Shown: positions 1 through 13,867, counted from the stretch's first letter. The stretch is DNA of 64,000 nucleotides from Epiperipatus broadwayi (GCA_028023455.1 JAQFVV010012424.1:850001-914000), one strand, 5' to 3'. The notes: a model not told the origin generated them from the letters alone. A program made the numbers and translations.

Positions 1-544
1 AAAAAAAATCTAAACTTTTACCAAATGCCAATATATTTGCAACATATATAAATAAACGTTACAATATATATAGAATAAACACATACACGTATAATACAAT
101 TTTATTTGTAAATTAGTACTAAACACTTTTAAAAATAGAATGAAAGGAAAAAATAAGTTCAATAAAGACCTATTAATTTGCAGTGAACTGCCAATTTTTT
201 TTTCTTAGTTCAATAACAGCTACAAAAAAGAATTTTATTGTTAATTGAAACAATTTCTCTTTGAGACCTTAAAGAAAACTAAGTAGAGAAAATTTCATTT
301 ATCCATTTTATGCTTTCTTGTTATTATTTAATTATTCATATAATAAAAAAAACATAAATGGCTTTTCATCAATATGCCTCAGCCATTGTCATCAATTCAC
401 TGGCATTTACTGATGAATGTAAGACCAAGAAATATCATAGTTTTTCTTTTCAAATGCTGATACGTCTTAACTGAAACATCATTTGATTTTTCTTTAAGGA
501 AGAACGAACATGTTAATATGTGTGTGTATATATATATATATTGG
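1..544. other. AT-rich sequence, no feature seen
   Basis: No ORF, splice-flanked exon or repeat recognised; a short TG/TA microsatellite lies at 520-541. Confidence 0.6.
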
Positions 545-1808
545 AACCCTCATGGCTGAATTTACATGTATGGCTTTTATGTAGATAATTTTTTTTATTG
601 TATATTCTAGAATGTAAAAGATCATGTGTGTAAATTAATTATAAAGCATTTTGAAATAGTAATAATAATTGTAAAAATTAAAATTTTATTACAATTATTT
701 GTTTCAAAATAAGGAATAATTATTTTAAAAGAACATTGCTGTGGGAACAAAGTGAACCTCTTTCCGATCATCTGTTTTACATAAAAGGTGGGAATTATCA
801 TTATTTCTTCATCATGTCACTTAGTAGATAGAGGTCAATAAAAATTGTAATGATTATTTAAACCAATATCATTATGCAGTCTCTGGGGTAAAACTTCAGA
901 ATACCTTCTCTGATCATTCCAGTGGTGTAACTGATTATGGAGCTGTAATCAAAAGAATGCCTTAAAATTAACTGTAATTCTGCCAGTTTATTAATTACTG
1001 TATGAAGCTGAAAGAAAATGACACTTGCTATAAGAAGAAAACTTGTCTTCTAAATGATTATCACCTGGGAAGTATTCTTTTATGGATTAATTTGTGAATC
1101 TACTTAATTTCGATGCTCTAAATGTCAGGAAAAATTTCACAAGTAAAACTACGAGGGAAATAAATCATAGTAGAAAAAATTACATGATATTAAGCTACTA
1201 TTGAAATAAATCACAAGAAGGTAAAATATGAGAAAATTGTTTGCAGACATTTAAAATTAAAGATTTTAATGGCCATATGTATACATTATTGGAGACAGAA
1301 ATATAGTCTACTCTATGGAGATATCAAGGTTATTGAATGAAACTGTTTCTCCATGAATTATTATGAAGCCACAAAGATTTTTTTTTCTCACGTATGTACT
1401 CTTCATACAATCTTGAATGAAAATATGTAAATATAATTTTTTTTATTATTCTATTTATTAATTAAAGTTATTGTTATTGTTAATAATTTTTTGCTTGGTT
1501 ATTTCTCATCTGAATTCCAGGCTGATTACTTATTTTGCCATATAATCATAGTACTAATGTGGAGGGGATAACAATCAGGAAATATGATTGAATCTGCATA
1601 AAGACTTTTTTTTATGTGTGTTCAATCTGATTATTATTTATGACTGTTATAAATTAGTCAATTAAAAATAAAATGGTATAGTCACTCCACCATGCGCACA
1701 ATCGCCTGTTAGATATCTATAATTTTCCTAGAATATAATTAATTTGCGGATATTGTTTTTTTTTTTTGTTATTTTGTTATTTTGATCTATTGCCATTTGT
1801 TTAAAAGG
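545..1808 (+). repeat. 1.26 kb direct repeat, copy 1
   Basis: Starts AACCCTCATGGCTGAATTTA and ends TTGTTTAAAAGG. It matches 4119-5349 along its full length with small indels and substitutions. No ORF. No TG..CA termini, so an LTR is not supported. Confidence 0.85.
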
Positions 1809-2249
1809 ATGATTGCTGTTATATTTGAGTTCCTTGTTCCGGGATTATTCTTATCAAAACAAACCAAGATTGAATCTAGTTTAGTTTTAAAAAAATTTTT
1901 TTTATTAGTATTGAAAAAAAGAATTAGTCAATTGGAATATAAATACTTGGTCGGATGAGAAATATAATAATTTATTTTGTTTTAAACAAAAATAAAAAAA
2001 AGGCATCAATTAATAAACTCATAAGTGTCTTAAATAACAATAGTGATAGAAATAGATTGGTAGAACTAATAGTGTGCAAATAAATAAAATAAAGCATTAA
2101 AATTAAAGTACATTGCAGTTTTACAAAGGCTACATGGTAGAAAGAGGGGTAGTTGTCAAATAAAAGAAACAAAAATTATTAGACCTTTTATATGTATTTT
2201 TAAAAATTATTATAGAAAAGTTAGCAGCTAATTTTAACAAATTGTTTTA

Positions 2250-3200
2250 TACGATTATATGAGCTAAAATGAAAATGGAAGCTCAGGAAAATGAAACTGA
2301 GACTCATAATAGTAGTTTATGAATATGAACATGTTCACAGAAATTAAAAGAGAAATAAAGGATCAAAATAAAGAAACAGATCACGGAAAGCATGTTCACA
2401 GAATTGAAAGGCTAAATGGAAGAACAAAATGAAGGTCTTAAAATCCAAATTGAGAGTCAGACAAAAGAAAACAAAAACAGACTAACTAAGTGAGAAAATA
2501 ATAAATAGATTAGAAAGTCACTTTGTAGAGTTAGAAAGTAAAATTAATGACATAAATCTTGATGTCCAACTGAATAAAAATGATAAAGCCCAGCTGTAAG
2601 AGGAAATTAGAGAAAATAATAAAAAAAAATGTTGTGGTAACTGAGCAGATAGATAAAGCTAGTTGTTATATAATTTTAGAACCACAAGCGATAGATATTC
2701 AATCTAAGTTAGATGAAACAAATAAAGCTAATGATAAATACCCGACTGCATTAGTTAAAAATGTTCAGTATATTGATAGTCTAAATAACTTTAGAGTTAG
2801 CACAGAAGCCTTGAAGGGTAATCCTTCTATTATAGTTGATTGTGTATCTGAATTCCACATAATAAAGAGAAAGGTGAAGAAATATCTGATTGGGGAAATT
2901 AATTAGGTTATTTAAATATCAATGAAATAGGTGATCAAGAAGATCAAGTTAATAGAATTAAATATGATACATTTTACTTGGTAGGGCGTATAAAAGAAAA
3001 AGTACCAGGAAACCACCAAGATTAAAAATAAGAGAACTAGAGAAGATAAATACAGAGTTAAGGCAAATAATTAAGCTAGGTAGATTTGAAATTAGGTTCA
3101 AGAATTCATTATGTGGAAATAAAAGTAAAGAATAGAGCTAGAAAGAAAAAAAATAGAGCATTTTTTTAAGAAATGAATCAGAGTTACCATAATATGGTAA
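2250..3200 (+). pseudogene. Decayed retroelement-like coiled-coil region
   Basis: Plus-strand frames are rich in Lys/Glu/Asn with heptad-like spacing (MFTEIKREIKDQNKET; MEEQNEGLKIQIESQTKENK; ESHFVELESKIND), like LINE ORF1 coiled coils, but broken by stops. An uninterrupted 108-codon ORF lies at 2580-2906 (MIKPSCKRKLEKIIKKN at its start). I do not recognise that ORF; it may be the same element in a shifted frame or chance. Confidence 0.3.
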
Positions 3201-3559
3201 ATAAAAAAGTATTTTAGGTCATTCTGAGTGAGAGCTGTATATTAATAAAAAAAATATTTAGAGAGATAAAGTTTAATCCTTCTATGAATAGGATGGCCTC
3301 TAAGTTGATGATTCTGGATTTGTTAGCAGGCACATGAAATAGGAGAATGAACAAATAATTATATAATACAGATTATAAAAGTAGTTACTACTGAGCATCA
3401 AAAAAAAAGATTAGTTTTGGAAATGAATTTTGGTGCTCATATGTTAAAAACAATAGTTGACAAAGAAGTCATGATAAACTGAGTATAATAATGTTTTCAT
3501 AAGAGTTTAGAGTTCTTATCTCTGCCTGTTTCTAACCATTTTTATATTTATATTTGTTA

Positions 3560-3700
3560 GCCTTTAAATCTGAAAAGTGAGCTAAACATAGTTTATCTTT
3601 GTCAGTCTCTCAAAAGTGAGCCAGGCATATTTTTATATTTGTCAACCTCTTAAGTCTCAAGAGTGAGCCAGGCATAATTCTTATAATGTTTTGTGTATTA
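3560..3700 (+). repeat. Minisatellite, about 39-47 bp unit, three copies
   Basis: AGTGAGCTAAACATA, AGTGAGCCAGGCATA and AGTGAGCCAGGCATA recur with similar T-rich spacers. Confidence 0.6.
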
Positions 3701-4118
3701 ACTTCTAAGTCTTGTAGTAGAGCAAAGCTTTAGTTAAATGCCTTGTTCATTTACATTGGATTGATTGATATTATATTTGTGCGTGAAATAACTCTGTTGG
3801 TGTTCATGTTGCTTGATACACTCATTGTCAGTAGGATATTTCTTTTGTGTATCTCAGCATTGCAGGTGGATGATCAAATCCAATAAATAATTATAATGGA
3901 ATTAATAAAAAAAAAAAATGCATGCCAATGTAATGGATTTATAAACATTATCTAGACTAAGGATGACATTGTTTATTATGTTTATACCAGCTTGTAAGTT
4001 CATTTTCAAAGAAGTATGGTTTAAGTATGACATTATTGTAAGATTAAAAAAATTTTTTAGAGTAGAAATAAAATCGAGCATCAACTATTTTATTCTTAAA
4101 TGGAGGAAGAGCAAATAT

Positions 4119-5349
4119 AACCCTCATGGCTGAATTTACATGCATGGTTTTTATGTTCATTTTTTTCGTTATATATTCTAAAATGTAAAAGGTCATGTGT
4201 GTAAATAAATTATAAAGTATTTTGAAATAGTAATAATAATTGTAAAAATTAAAATTTTATTACGATTCTTTGTTTCAAAATAACAAATAATTATTTTAAA
4301 AGAACATTGCTATGGGCAACAACTGAAGCTTTCTTCGATCGTCTGCTTTACATAAAAGATAGGGATTATTATTACTTCATCATTGTGTGGCTTACTGGAT
4401 AGAGGTCAATACAAATTGTAATGATTATTTAAGTAAATATTATGCAGTCTCTGGGGTAAAACTTGAGAATGCCTTCCCCGACCTTTCCATTGTATAGCTG
4501 CCTATGGAGCTGTAAACAAAGGAATGCTTTAAAATTAACTGCAATTCTGCTGGTTTATTTATTACTGTATAAAGCTGAAAGTAAATGATACTTGCTATAA
4601 AAAGAAAATATGAACTCTAAATGATTATCACTTGGAAGTATTCTATGAATTAATTTATAAATCTACTTAATTTCGATGTTCTAAATATCTGGAAAAACTT
4701 CACAAGAAAAACTATGAAATAATAATAAGAAATAAATCATACTCTTAATAACAATAAAAATTACATGAGATTAAGCTACTAATGAAATAAATCACAAGAA
4801 GTTAAAATATGAGAAAATTATCTGCAGATCTTTAAAATTAAAGATTTTAATGGCCATATATCTACATACCTGAAAACAGAAATATAGTCTACACTTACAG
4901 AGATTTCTCGATGAATTATTATGAATCCACAAAGATTTTTTCTCTCACGTGTGCTCTTTATACAACTTAAATGTACATACAATTTTATTATTATTCTATT
5001 TATTAAGTTATTGCTTATTGTTAATAATTTGTTGCTTGGTTATTTCTCGTCCAAATTCCAGACTGATTATTTATTTTGTCATTTAATAATACTAATATGT
5101 GGAGGGGAATAACAATCAGGAAATATGATTGAATCTGAATAAAGACTTGTTTTTTTTTTATGTGTGTTCAATCTGATCACTTTCTGTGACTTATAAATTA
5201 GTCAATTAAAAATAAAATTATGTAGTCATTCGATCATATATGTGGTTGCCTGTTAGAGATCTATAATTCCCGTAGCTAAAATTAATTTGCGAATATTTCT
5301 TTTTTTATATATATTTGTTATTTTGATCAATTGCCAATTGTTTAAAAGG
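4119..5349 (+). repeat. 1.26 kb direct repeat, copy 2
   Basis: Second copy, same orientation, 3.57 kb downstream of the first. Shared landmarks include GCAGTCTCTGGGGTAAAACT, TTAATTTCGATG and GTGGAGGGG. The 2.3 kb between the copies is unrelated decayed sequence. Confidence 0.85.
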
Positions 5350-6257
5350 GCAGGTACCATTACAATATATATAATCATAATAGACAAAAATAAATTCATA
5401 ATGATGTCTATTGGTATAAACTTACATATTAAGAATCACTGTCTCTAGCAATTGCTGCTGATCTACTTATATTATCCACACGATAGCAAGATCTGGCTGA
5501 AATGTTGGTGCTTTAATAATAATAACTAGTGGCCACTTACATGGAATAATCTGAAAATATTTATATATTTACAATGCATATATATTTCTAGAAACTTATT
5601 AATGCTCTTATATATCAAATATACGTCTATAGATGTTGATCTGGAAAATATACTAATAACTTTCAATATGTGATTTGTATTATATATATTTTGAAATCAT
5701 AAGCGAAACAATCAGCCCACGTACAATGTCGGTTAATATGTTGACAACAATGTGGAAGTGTGACTATTACTAATCTATCTCAATTGTAATGCATACAGAT
5801 TTTATATTTCTGTATAAGCTAAAACTATTCTATACTTTAATAATAGATCCAAATTTAATAAAATAAATAAATTTCTCAGGTTATTCAATATTAAGTATAC
5901 TCTTAATCATGTTACATTTTAATGAAAAATCTTGGCAAATATATTGCTTCTTACTATAAGAACTAATTGAGAGCAACTTAATCTGTGTTTTAAACGAAGG
6001 CTAGCAATGATTTTATCTCAAGGTTATATAAAGTAGAAAAATAAATGCATGGATGAAAATATGTTTACTCATCTTAGGATACCCAATTTCTTTGTATTTC
6101 AGATAGCATCAATACAATAATGATGTATTTAATCCAGATCGATTTATTTGTAATCTAATGACCTTTATCTCGTAAATATGTAGTGTCGATACTTTTTTAA
6201 TAATGACAAAAGAGTAGTATTAAAAAATTAACAATTGCTTTATTATATAATATAAAT

Positions 6258-6654
6258 CAGGAGTCCCAAACCTTTTTGCACTTAAGAGCACATTCTATAA
6301 TACCGGCCAGGTGGCGGGCACTGTTTATTTTTTCAACCAGGTGGCGGGCACCATTTATTTTTTTAATGTAAATTTATAGTTGGATATTGTTAATAATACA
6401 CATAATGTACAAAAAAATATTTATTTCAAAAATAAAATTTTAACATAATTAACGTTTATATTTTTACGCTGTAAAAGTATAGTATGCCCTACAATTTGAT
6501 TACAATATAATACAATAATATATAAGAAATTTTAAAAATTAAATTTATTTGTATCAGATAAATAATTTTTTATTGTGTTCAGATATCGGCGGGCACACGT
6601 AAAATGGTCTGCGGGCGCCATGGTGCCTGCGGGCATAGGGTTGGGGGACCCCTG
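6258..6654 (+). mobile_element. Non-autonomous hAT MITE, 397 bp, copy 1
   Basis: Bounded by the perfect 8 bp duplication ATATAAAT (6250-6257, 6655-6662), the length used by hAT transposases. Ends are CAGGAGTCCCAAACC and GGTTGGGGGACCCCTG, short imperfect inverted repeats. The interior has GGTGGCGGGCAC near the left end and GCGGGCGCC near the right. It is a relative of the copy at 43387-43785. Confidence 0.9.
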
Positions 6655-6662
6655 ATATAAAT

Positions 6663-9358
6663 AAATGATAATGAATAATAGCAATAACGAAAACTGTAAA
6701 ATATCTAATAAATATTAATATTTTTATTGCTTAAATTTAATTTTAAGCTTGGGTTATGAGTATTATCATATAGTGCTGCAAAAACCCTAACAGTAAAATA
6801 AGAATAGGATGCTTTTTATTTTAAAATAATCCTCAATTTAAATACTGGAAGCTAACAATCATCATCATAATAATACAAGATAAACGTTTTATAGTTGTTC
6901 TTAATTAGTTTGTTTCCACAACTAATCAATTATTAATTAACCTCACTTAATAATGCTGGAGAAGTTTTCACTCTTTTAAAAGAAGCAAGTCCAATTATTG
7001 CTTAGTATACCTAAATGATAATTACGACATAGGGCTTATTTATTTCGCCTCAAAATCCTTTATTGGATTCACTTGCAGGTTTAAATGTTATGAGTAAGAC
7101 TACTAACAAAATATAACTAGATCATCTGGATGCCTTATTGCATATTATATAACATTTAAAAAATTTATACTTAACGATACATAAAATATTCTTTACAGAT
7201 TTACTCATCTAAATAAGAATGATTAACTCCATTTAACTATGAGGTTGAAACTTAAGAACCCATAAAACATAATAATTGCAATATTGCAAAGTTTTGTATA
7301 AATTTAATAGTTACTTGCATATATATAACTAAACCTAAGATAAATCTCATTTCATCCTATTCAGTATCACCAATAATATTAAATAAAAAGATTACCTGTA
7401 CATAGTAATAATATCTGAGAAATTGTTATATTCTTTATTACATTAATAATAATAATGATTTTAACTAACTAAGAAAGAAGCAATTATAATAAAGTTTGCT
7501 AAATAATCTATTGGTTTATATCCCAATGGTTGTAATGATTTTAAAATTTATCCCAAAGAAATATTGATACATGAGAACATTCTAATGTTCTTGGAAATTC
7601 ACAAAACAGCATTTAAAATGATATGAAGCACAATTAATCTCTTTTTTGGTAATGTAATTCTTTCTGAAAAGCAATGTAAAGATTAATAATTTCATTTAGC
7701 ACACTTGTTAATCCAAGGTAAATTATATTTAACACAATCCATTTTAAGGTTTGTTTTTGAATTTGACTTTTATCATTTTTTGATAATCTATAATCTATTA
7801 GTGGCACTTAAATATTTAGCATTTATAATTCATTATCCATTTAATGATATTTAAATATTTAACATTGATAATTCATAATGCATTTCATTAGGTACAGGAG
7901 ACAAATTAATAGTAATTTATTATATGAAGCAATTTAATCCATTTGAAAAGATATTATAATTTTATCCAAAAGATTAGCTTTTAGTATTTCTTTCATTTGA
8001 AGTATCTTATTAATCCATTAGTTTATAAATCTTTAATCTATGTTGGTAAATAGTTCTGATCATATATATCATCAAGCAAATAAGTTATCATTCATAAACA
8101 GAGTGATTTTTATTAATTTTGAATTAAAGTTCAGTGTTTCTCTAAGCAACGAAGTTTATAGAGGCATATTTGAAGAAAGTTCTTTAATTAAAGAATGAGA
8201 TAAATTCACAATATTGAGACATATATGTACAATTCTTAAGTAAAGAGAATGGTTATTTTCCAATTTTTTGAGAATAAATATCAGCAACTTATTTGAAGTT
8301 GATAATTGTAATTTTCCAAATATATCAGCTATTTACTATTACTTTCAATTGAAGAAATCTAGTGATTTAATTTGAAGTTGTTAGCATTCCAGAGTCAATT
8401 TATTCATTTTCTATTAACAGGTTAATGCAATAAATAAGATTTCTTGAAATAATAATTAATTAATGATAGTTTCTGGTTTATTTGTTACTGTTAATCCTTT
8501 TCCTAGCATGATGAGAAGTCATTTTGACCAGCAAAGGCAAAATGTCTAGATTGGTTTGTCTACTTGATCATGTTTGATGAAGACAAAACAAAATGATTAT
8601 TTTAAAGTTTTAACGTGCTGAGGTTTTGAATGCTTTAAAATTTGTAAAGACTGTATGGATTTTCCAAAATTCAGCTTTTATAACTGTTGATCACTTGATG
8701 TCTGGATTACAAAATATTTTCCATTATGCACTGGGGTTTCCTTATTTTTTGCAGGAAAATTTGGAAAGGGTTGTCAAGATTATTATGGGGCAGATGATAG
8801 ATATTAAGATTTTTGAATTGGTAAATTTTTATGAACACTTCAAAAATGATGAAAAAGAAAATAATAATTTCAAACTTTTTCAATTGCTTCATTTTTATTT
8901 CCGAGTTTGCCTTTATTTAAAATAAATCATAAATCTATAAAATTCTCAGATATTTACTTCAATTAATTTTAAATTGACCTACTAATAAATATTATTAAGT
9001 AAATATTTTAGTGAACTATAAACAACATAATTAATTTTACTAAATCTAAACACACACACATGCACACAAAATACAAAATGTAAGAATTGTTTGTTCTACA
9101 TCAAAATAAAAATGTAATCTGAAATGTAGTTGTTTTACTTTAAAATATTTTAATGTTGTAATGTTAAATTTATAATTCTATTCTATATTTTTATTTTAAA
9201 TTATTTATTTTATGTTTGTGAGCATCTCTTTGTTTTTACAATTTGATAGCTTTGTTTTTTAAGAAGAATAATGACAAAAATATAAGCATATATATTTTTA
9301 TATAAGCATTGATCATAAAATCTGTGTGAAAAACCACCTTTTAATGCTTTATAAAAAG
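6663..9358. other. AT-rich sequence, no supported gene
   Basis: Includes a 99-codon ORF (8626-8925) with AT-driven codon use and no recognised motif, which I do not support as a gene. Otherwise nothing recognised. The NAA35 first exon was searched for here and not found. Confidence 0.5.
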
Positions 9359-9430
9359 GCGTTGGTGGCCTAGTGGTTAGCATAGCTGCCTTCCAAGCAG
9401 CTGGCATGGGTTCTCCTCCCGGTCAACACT
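9359..9430 (+). tRNA. tRNA-Gly(TCC)-like sequence, probably pseudogene or SINE head
   Basis: 72 nt, the normal length. A perfect 5 bp anticodon stem GCTGC/GCAGC holds loop CTTCCAA with anticodon TCC at 9392-9394. The acceptor stem GCGTTGG pairs with TCAACAC with one mismatch and one G-T. The D arm GGCCTAGTGGTTAGC is good. The T loop TTCTCCT lacks the conserved TTCRANT, so box B is broken and the T stem has only three clean pairs. A poly-A then poly-T run follows. Confidence 0.55.
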
Positions 9431-10371
9431 TTGACATATGAAAAAAAAATTTTTTTTCTCTTAAGTATTAATATGAGAGACTTTTTGGACATGAGATTGA
9501 TTTTATTGTATGTTATATAACCAATGACAGTGATGAAAAAATTTGCTTAACTATAAAAAATAAAGCCAATCAAATTTTTATAGTTTTTAATTTATAATAA
9601 CCAATTTACAGATGCATCTGTAAGGTTACAACTTATAATATCATATAGCTCATGATTTTTTTCATTTAATGTCTTTATTTCAGCTTTCTTGTAGTATTTG
9701 ATGATGATCTATTGTTTTTTTAAATTTTTGGCATTTGATTTGCATTGTTGTTTTTCTAACAAAATACTATTATAATTAATGCATTCTTGACATTAATATT
9801 ATTTTTCAAAGCCATCTTTCTGTCAATTTTGTAAAGTAATATCTATTACTAGATTACTCAATTAAGGAATGGATTTAGAAATCCACTCATCATATTATTT
9901 TGGATCATTCTATTCTTATGTCTAGACTTCATTTTAGCCAGAATTGAAAATTGTTATAAACAAAACAAATGCAGCATTTCTTTCTGTATTCATTTCTATA
10001 CTTTATTTGATATAAATATTTTACTAGCTCTTCCAGATAATGAAAGTATAAGAGTTATAATAAAAGAAAATTTTCACTCGAGAAACAGGTTTTTTTTTTT
10101 TTTAGATTACTATTATTTATATATATGTGTGTAAAATAAACAAACAGTTATAAAATACTTAACTGAAAATCTTTAGTATAAAACCATAATTAAAAATATT
10201 TAAAAAACATGGTTCTATAGAATCCATTTGGGAGCCCTTTTGATGCGTTCATATTTTCGAAACTTTATTTGCATATATGTATGCTGCACATTACTAGTCT
10301 AGTAGTATCATACAAGATTCCCATTCTATTGACTTGGGTCATTTCCCAGGCAGTACAATTAAAATTGTCTC

Positions 10372-10445
10372 GTTTTAGTGCAATGGTAGATTATCAGATT
10401 CTGGAGTTTAAGATCCTCGGATGATTTCAGTTATGGCGTTTTCAG
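10372..10445 (+). repeat. tRNA-derived relic, possibly tRNA-Trp-like
   Basis: TCTCGTTTTAGTGCAATGGTAGA resembles the acceptor and D-arm part of tRNA-Trp, followed by a weak anticodon-arm match. The T arm is not recognisable. Confidence 0.3.
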
Positions 10446-10667
10446 TATTCAAACTTTCTAGGAACTGCTTAGAAATAAAACCATTCAATTGTTATTACTG
10501 TTATATAGTTCAGAAATTTAGATGTTATAGCTGTGTGTGTGTGGTTTTTTTTTAAAAAAATTATCAAGAAAATAGTGATTATTGCTAAAAAAAAAAATAC
10601 TTATCTATGCATGTGCAAATATCTGGAAATATGCAGATTGAAATCTTTTTTTTTTTTTTTTTTATAG

Positions 10668-10701
10668 AATTGGAATTGGGTGAATTACTTCATGATTCTG
10701 A
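10668..10701 (+). CDS. NAA35: NAA35 exon a (partial N-terminal region)
   Basis: This short exon encodes [x]LELGELLHDS plus two bases of the next codon. It matches the LKLGELLHDK stretch that precedes the Mak10 signature block in human NAA35. A long T tract then TATAG forms the acceptor, and GTGAGT forms a consensus donor. It enters with codon positions 2-3 (AA), so the preceding exon must end on position 1; G there would give Glu, as in other NAA35 proteins. It leaves in phase 2, and the next exon supplies the last base (GAC, Asp, where human has Leu). At 34 nt it would not be found by ORF length. Confidence 0.85.
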
Positions 10702-10984
10702 GTGAGTATATATTTGTTCATTAAACATTTGAAACGTGATTTATACCAAACAGTTTTCATATAGTTATTTCTGCTAATATTAACTAAGAATAAGGTTATC
10801 AATTTTAATGTAGTTTTAATTAATACATAGTCTTCAAATTTTTGAAATTATTTTATACTTTTTTGCATTTTTGTTTTTAAGATTTATATAGTAATTGGAT
10901 AATATTTAGTGTGTTGTCAGTCCTATGTAAATTATTTGGAAAAATGATTTATAATCAAATAAATTCAATTTTTTTTTTTTTTTA

Positions 10985-11720
10985 AATGTAAATATTTTAT
11001 CTTTGAAACAGGCTTTAGAAAAGGATATTCTGCAGCTACTGCCTTGGTTGATTTAACTTGATATTGCAAGAGGTATTTCTAGTTCACCTTGTTACTCTTG
11101 CCTATATGGATTACTCGAAGGCATTTGATACATTTTATAGGGAACTCACATTTGTCAAATTAAAATATTTTGGTTTGGACCAACAAAATATCACATGATC
11201 ACCATTTTGGGCTATTATATCAAGTATGAGTAAGTTATTCTATTGAATAGAAGCAAACAATGGTTTTTGATATTTTGTCTGATACATTTTAAACAATTCT
11301 GATTGTCTCTAAACGCTCAGTTATTAGTTCTCTTTTATATAGTATACATACATTTGATTTTAGAGCTAGTTTTAGATTTTTCTATTTCTTATAGCATTAC
11401 TGATGTTTTAGTTTTGTTTGAATTTTCCAGTGAGTTATATTTTAGAGGGTTTGAAGAAGCTGGAATGTAATTTGAAAGCTGTGATGGAAATGTCTAAAAA
11501 ATATTATCTAAATTTAATTGTATGTAAAAACTACTGTTATTTTATTTAGTTCTAGAATTGATATTGGTAAAATTTGAGCATATGGCCTTAGACATAAAGC
11601 TGGAAGACTATTTTTTGACAGTTTTGGGTTACTAAATGACTTAAAATTAATACTAACAGGTTAATTCAGATAGCTTATATCATACAGAAGCTATATATAC
11701 ATTTAAATTTGATTTTAGAA
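10985..11720 (+). mobile_element. Decayed LINE reverse transcriptase fragment
   Basis: Plus-strand frames show QAGFRKGYSAATALVDL, then MDYSKAFDTFYRELTFVKLK and YFGL, which are the Q.GFR, (L)DYSKAFD and FG RT motifs of AP-endonuclease LINEs. Further on, VISSLLYSI and LKKLECNLKAVMEMSKKYYL match later RT segments. Many stops and frameshifts. It lies just downstream of NAA35 exon a and has no link to it. Confidence 0.65.
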
Positions 11721-12689
11721 GTATTAATCTTTTGTCATCTGTTGTGATTTTATTTCTGGTTAAGTCTTGAGCATATCTAATTGATTATTCAAGAAGTCAT
11801 TTTCATTCTTAAAATTTTTATTTCTAATGGGACAAAACTTTATAATAAATTTTTACTTAGTATTCTTATGAATAGTTTACTCTAAAAGGGAAGTTAAAAA
11901 TTTTTGTTAGAGGATTTCTTTTAAAAGGGAGAGGTAGATTTTTTTATTATACAGTAATTTAATTATATAGCATAATTTTTTTTCCATTAATGTTGTTTAT
12001 TTTTTTCATGTATTTTTTTGGTAAAAAGTCAGCTATTTGCTGAAGTATATCATTTACTGAATTATGTATATTCTTATTTGAATAAAGACAATTGTCTATT
12101 GATCATTCTGTCTAATAAAATTAATTAGAAAAGTTGAAGTTGTTTATGCAATTTATGCACACTTCATTATTTATGTATTATAATGCTAATTATTTATTAT
12201 ATAGAAACTTTTTTTCTCAGTAAGAAAAATTGATTAACTCATTGGATCAGATTAAAGATATTAGTTGTTATTTATTTTTTGTAAAGATATATGTTCTTAG
12301 CTTATGCAGCTATGAAATACTAACATATTATGGTTATTAGAAAAATAATATTGTGTTTTATTGAAATTTTATACTGAGACACTACATACAAACTTATCTC
12401 ATATGTCTGTGTGTATATTTATTAATTCCAGCACACATAAACTCAACACTATCAGTAATAAGTTTTCATTATTTTATTTAATAAATAATTATAAGGACTT
12501 ATTTGTTCAGTTATGTTTAAATATTTTTTTACAAGTGATTATTAGTCCAGAGTTACAAATTTGCCTATGACAAACTCAATTTATATACAAAGTGTCATTG
12601 TCTGGATTAGTAAAAAATGATCTAATTAATAAAAATAATTATGAGCTATTAAATGTATAATATTGAAAATATAAACGTATTTATGGATC
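11721..12689. other. Intron sequence, nothing recognised
   Basis: Very AT-rich, no exon-like or repeat structure I can support. Confidence 0.5.
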
Positions 12690-13075
12690 TATAATAATTC
12701 ACAAGTTATTTTCCCAAAGAATCATCTTTTTAAGCAAACTTGCAACCATATAACAATGTGGAAGTCATATAAAAGTGACCATATTTTATCTGACTAATAG
12801 ATTTGTAAATGTTATGAAAATGGACATAGTTTGTAAGATGGTATTACAAAAATCAGCACTAATATAAAGTTTGAGTTTCTTCATTTATCAATATTTGATT
12901 TAAATACCATATAACAATGTGGAATATGGATAAAAGGGACCATCTTTACTTTGACCATCAGATTAACATTGATACAAGAAAATGAGTAGTGTTTGCAAGT
13001 TGTAAATGATTTTCTGTTTCTGAAATATTATAGTAACATATTTGGGCTTAGTTGTTCCATGAATAAGTTGATAAT
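12690..13075. mobile_element. Diverged MITE of the CCAAAGAATCAT family
   Basis: CCCAAAGAATCATCTTTTT...AAACTTGCAA on the left and TTGTTCCATGAATAAG near the right edge. An internal ACCATATAACAATGTGGAA segment occurs twice (about 12746 and 12905). Confidence 0.5.
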
Positions 13076-13867
13076 ATATTATATGTATTGCAAATTCATT
13101 TTAATTATTATCTTTTGTTAAAATATATGACAAAGAATCCCCTGGCATTTTCAATAAATTGTTTATTTTGCTATCGATAGATAAATAGTAGCATTTTATT
13201 TGAAGCTTAATATTTATATTTTATAATTGTGTGGGTGATTCTATTTATACTTGCACATTTGTTGCTGAAAAATGTGTAGATTTGATTTAATGATTCAAGC
13301 ATTAGAAAGAAGGTTTTGTGAAGGTTTCAAATCTGCATGAATAAAAAACAATAATTTACTGCATTGGAAGATGAGCAGATTTGTTTTCAAATAAACCATC
13401 TCATTCTACTGTTTTACTAAACATGTAGATTTCTGTACTATATCATCCAGAGCATAAGTGATCCAGACTTTTGCAGTCTGTCGACATTATGGACTCAAAC
13501 AACAGACCAGAACAAAATTGCTGAAGTCTTTATGAAAAATGATCTTAAATGCAATATTTTCTATTTTAAAATTTGTTTTTATTGCATTTATTATATTAAA
13601 AGTTTGAATAAAGGTTAAGTTGATTTTTGCTCTAAAAAGTTTTTTTTTATTATTTAGAATAATCTAAATGTTAAAAGCAGAAGCATGCAATCTTTTTCAG
13701 TGGTAGGATAACTCAGACTTATATAGATGAGGACTAATTTTTGAGGGCTTAAACTAAATGAATATAAAAATGATATAAAATTTATTTATTTTTTCAATAT
13801 TTATTGATCACAATAAGGTCATAAATATTATTATTGACATTATATTATTTATTATTATATTTGTATA

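Noticed and set aside
545-5349. LTR retrotransposon
   Set aside because: Repeats lack TG..CA ends, and no primer-binding site, polypurine tract, gag or pol was seen between them.
8626-8925. 99-codon plus-strand ORF
   Set aside because: Codon use follows local AT bias, an opposite-strand ORF overlaps it, and no motif or splice context was seen.
9359-9430. Functional tRNA-Gly gene
   Set aside because: The T loop and box B are destroyed and the acceptor stem has a mismatch.
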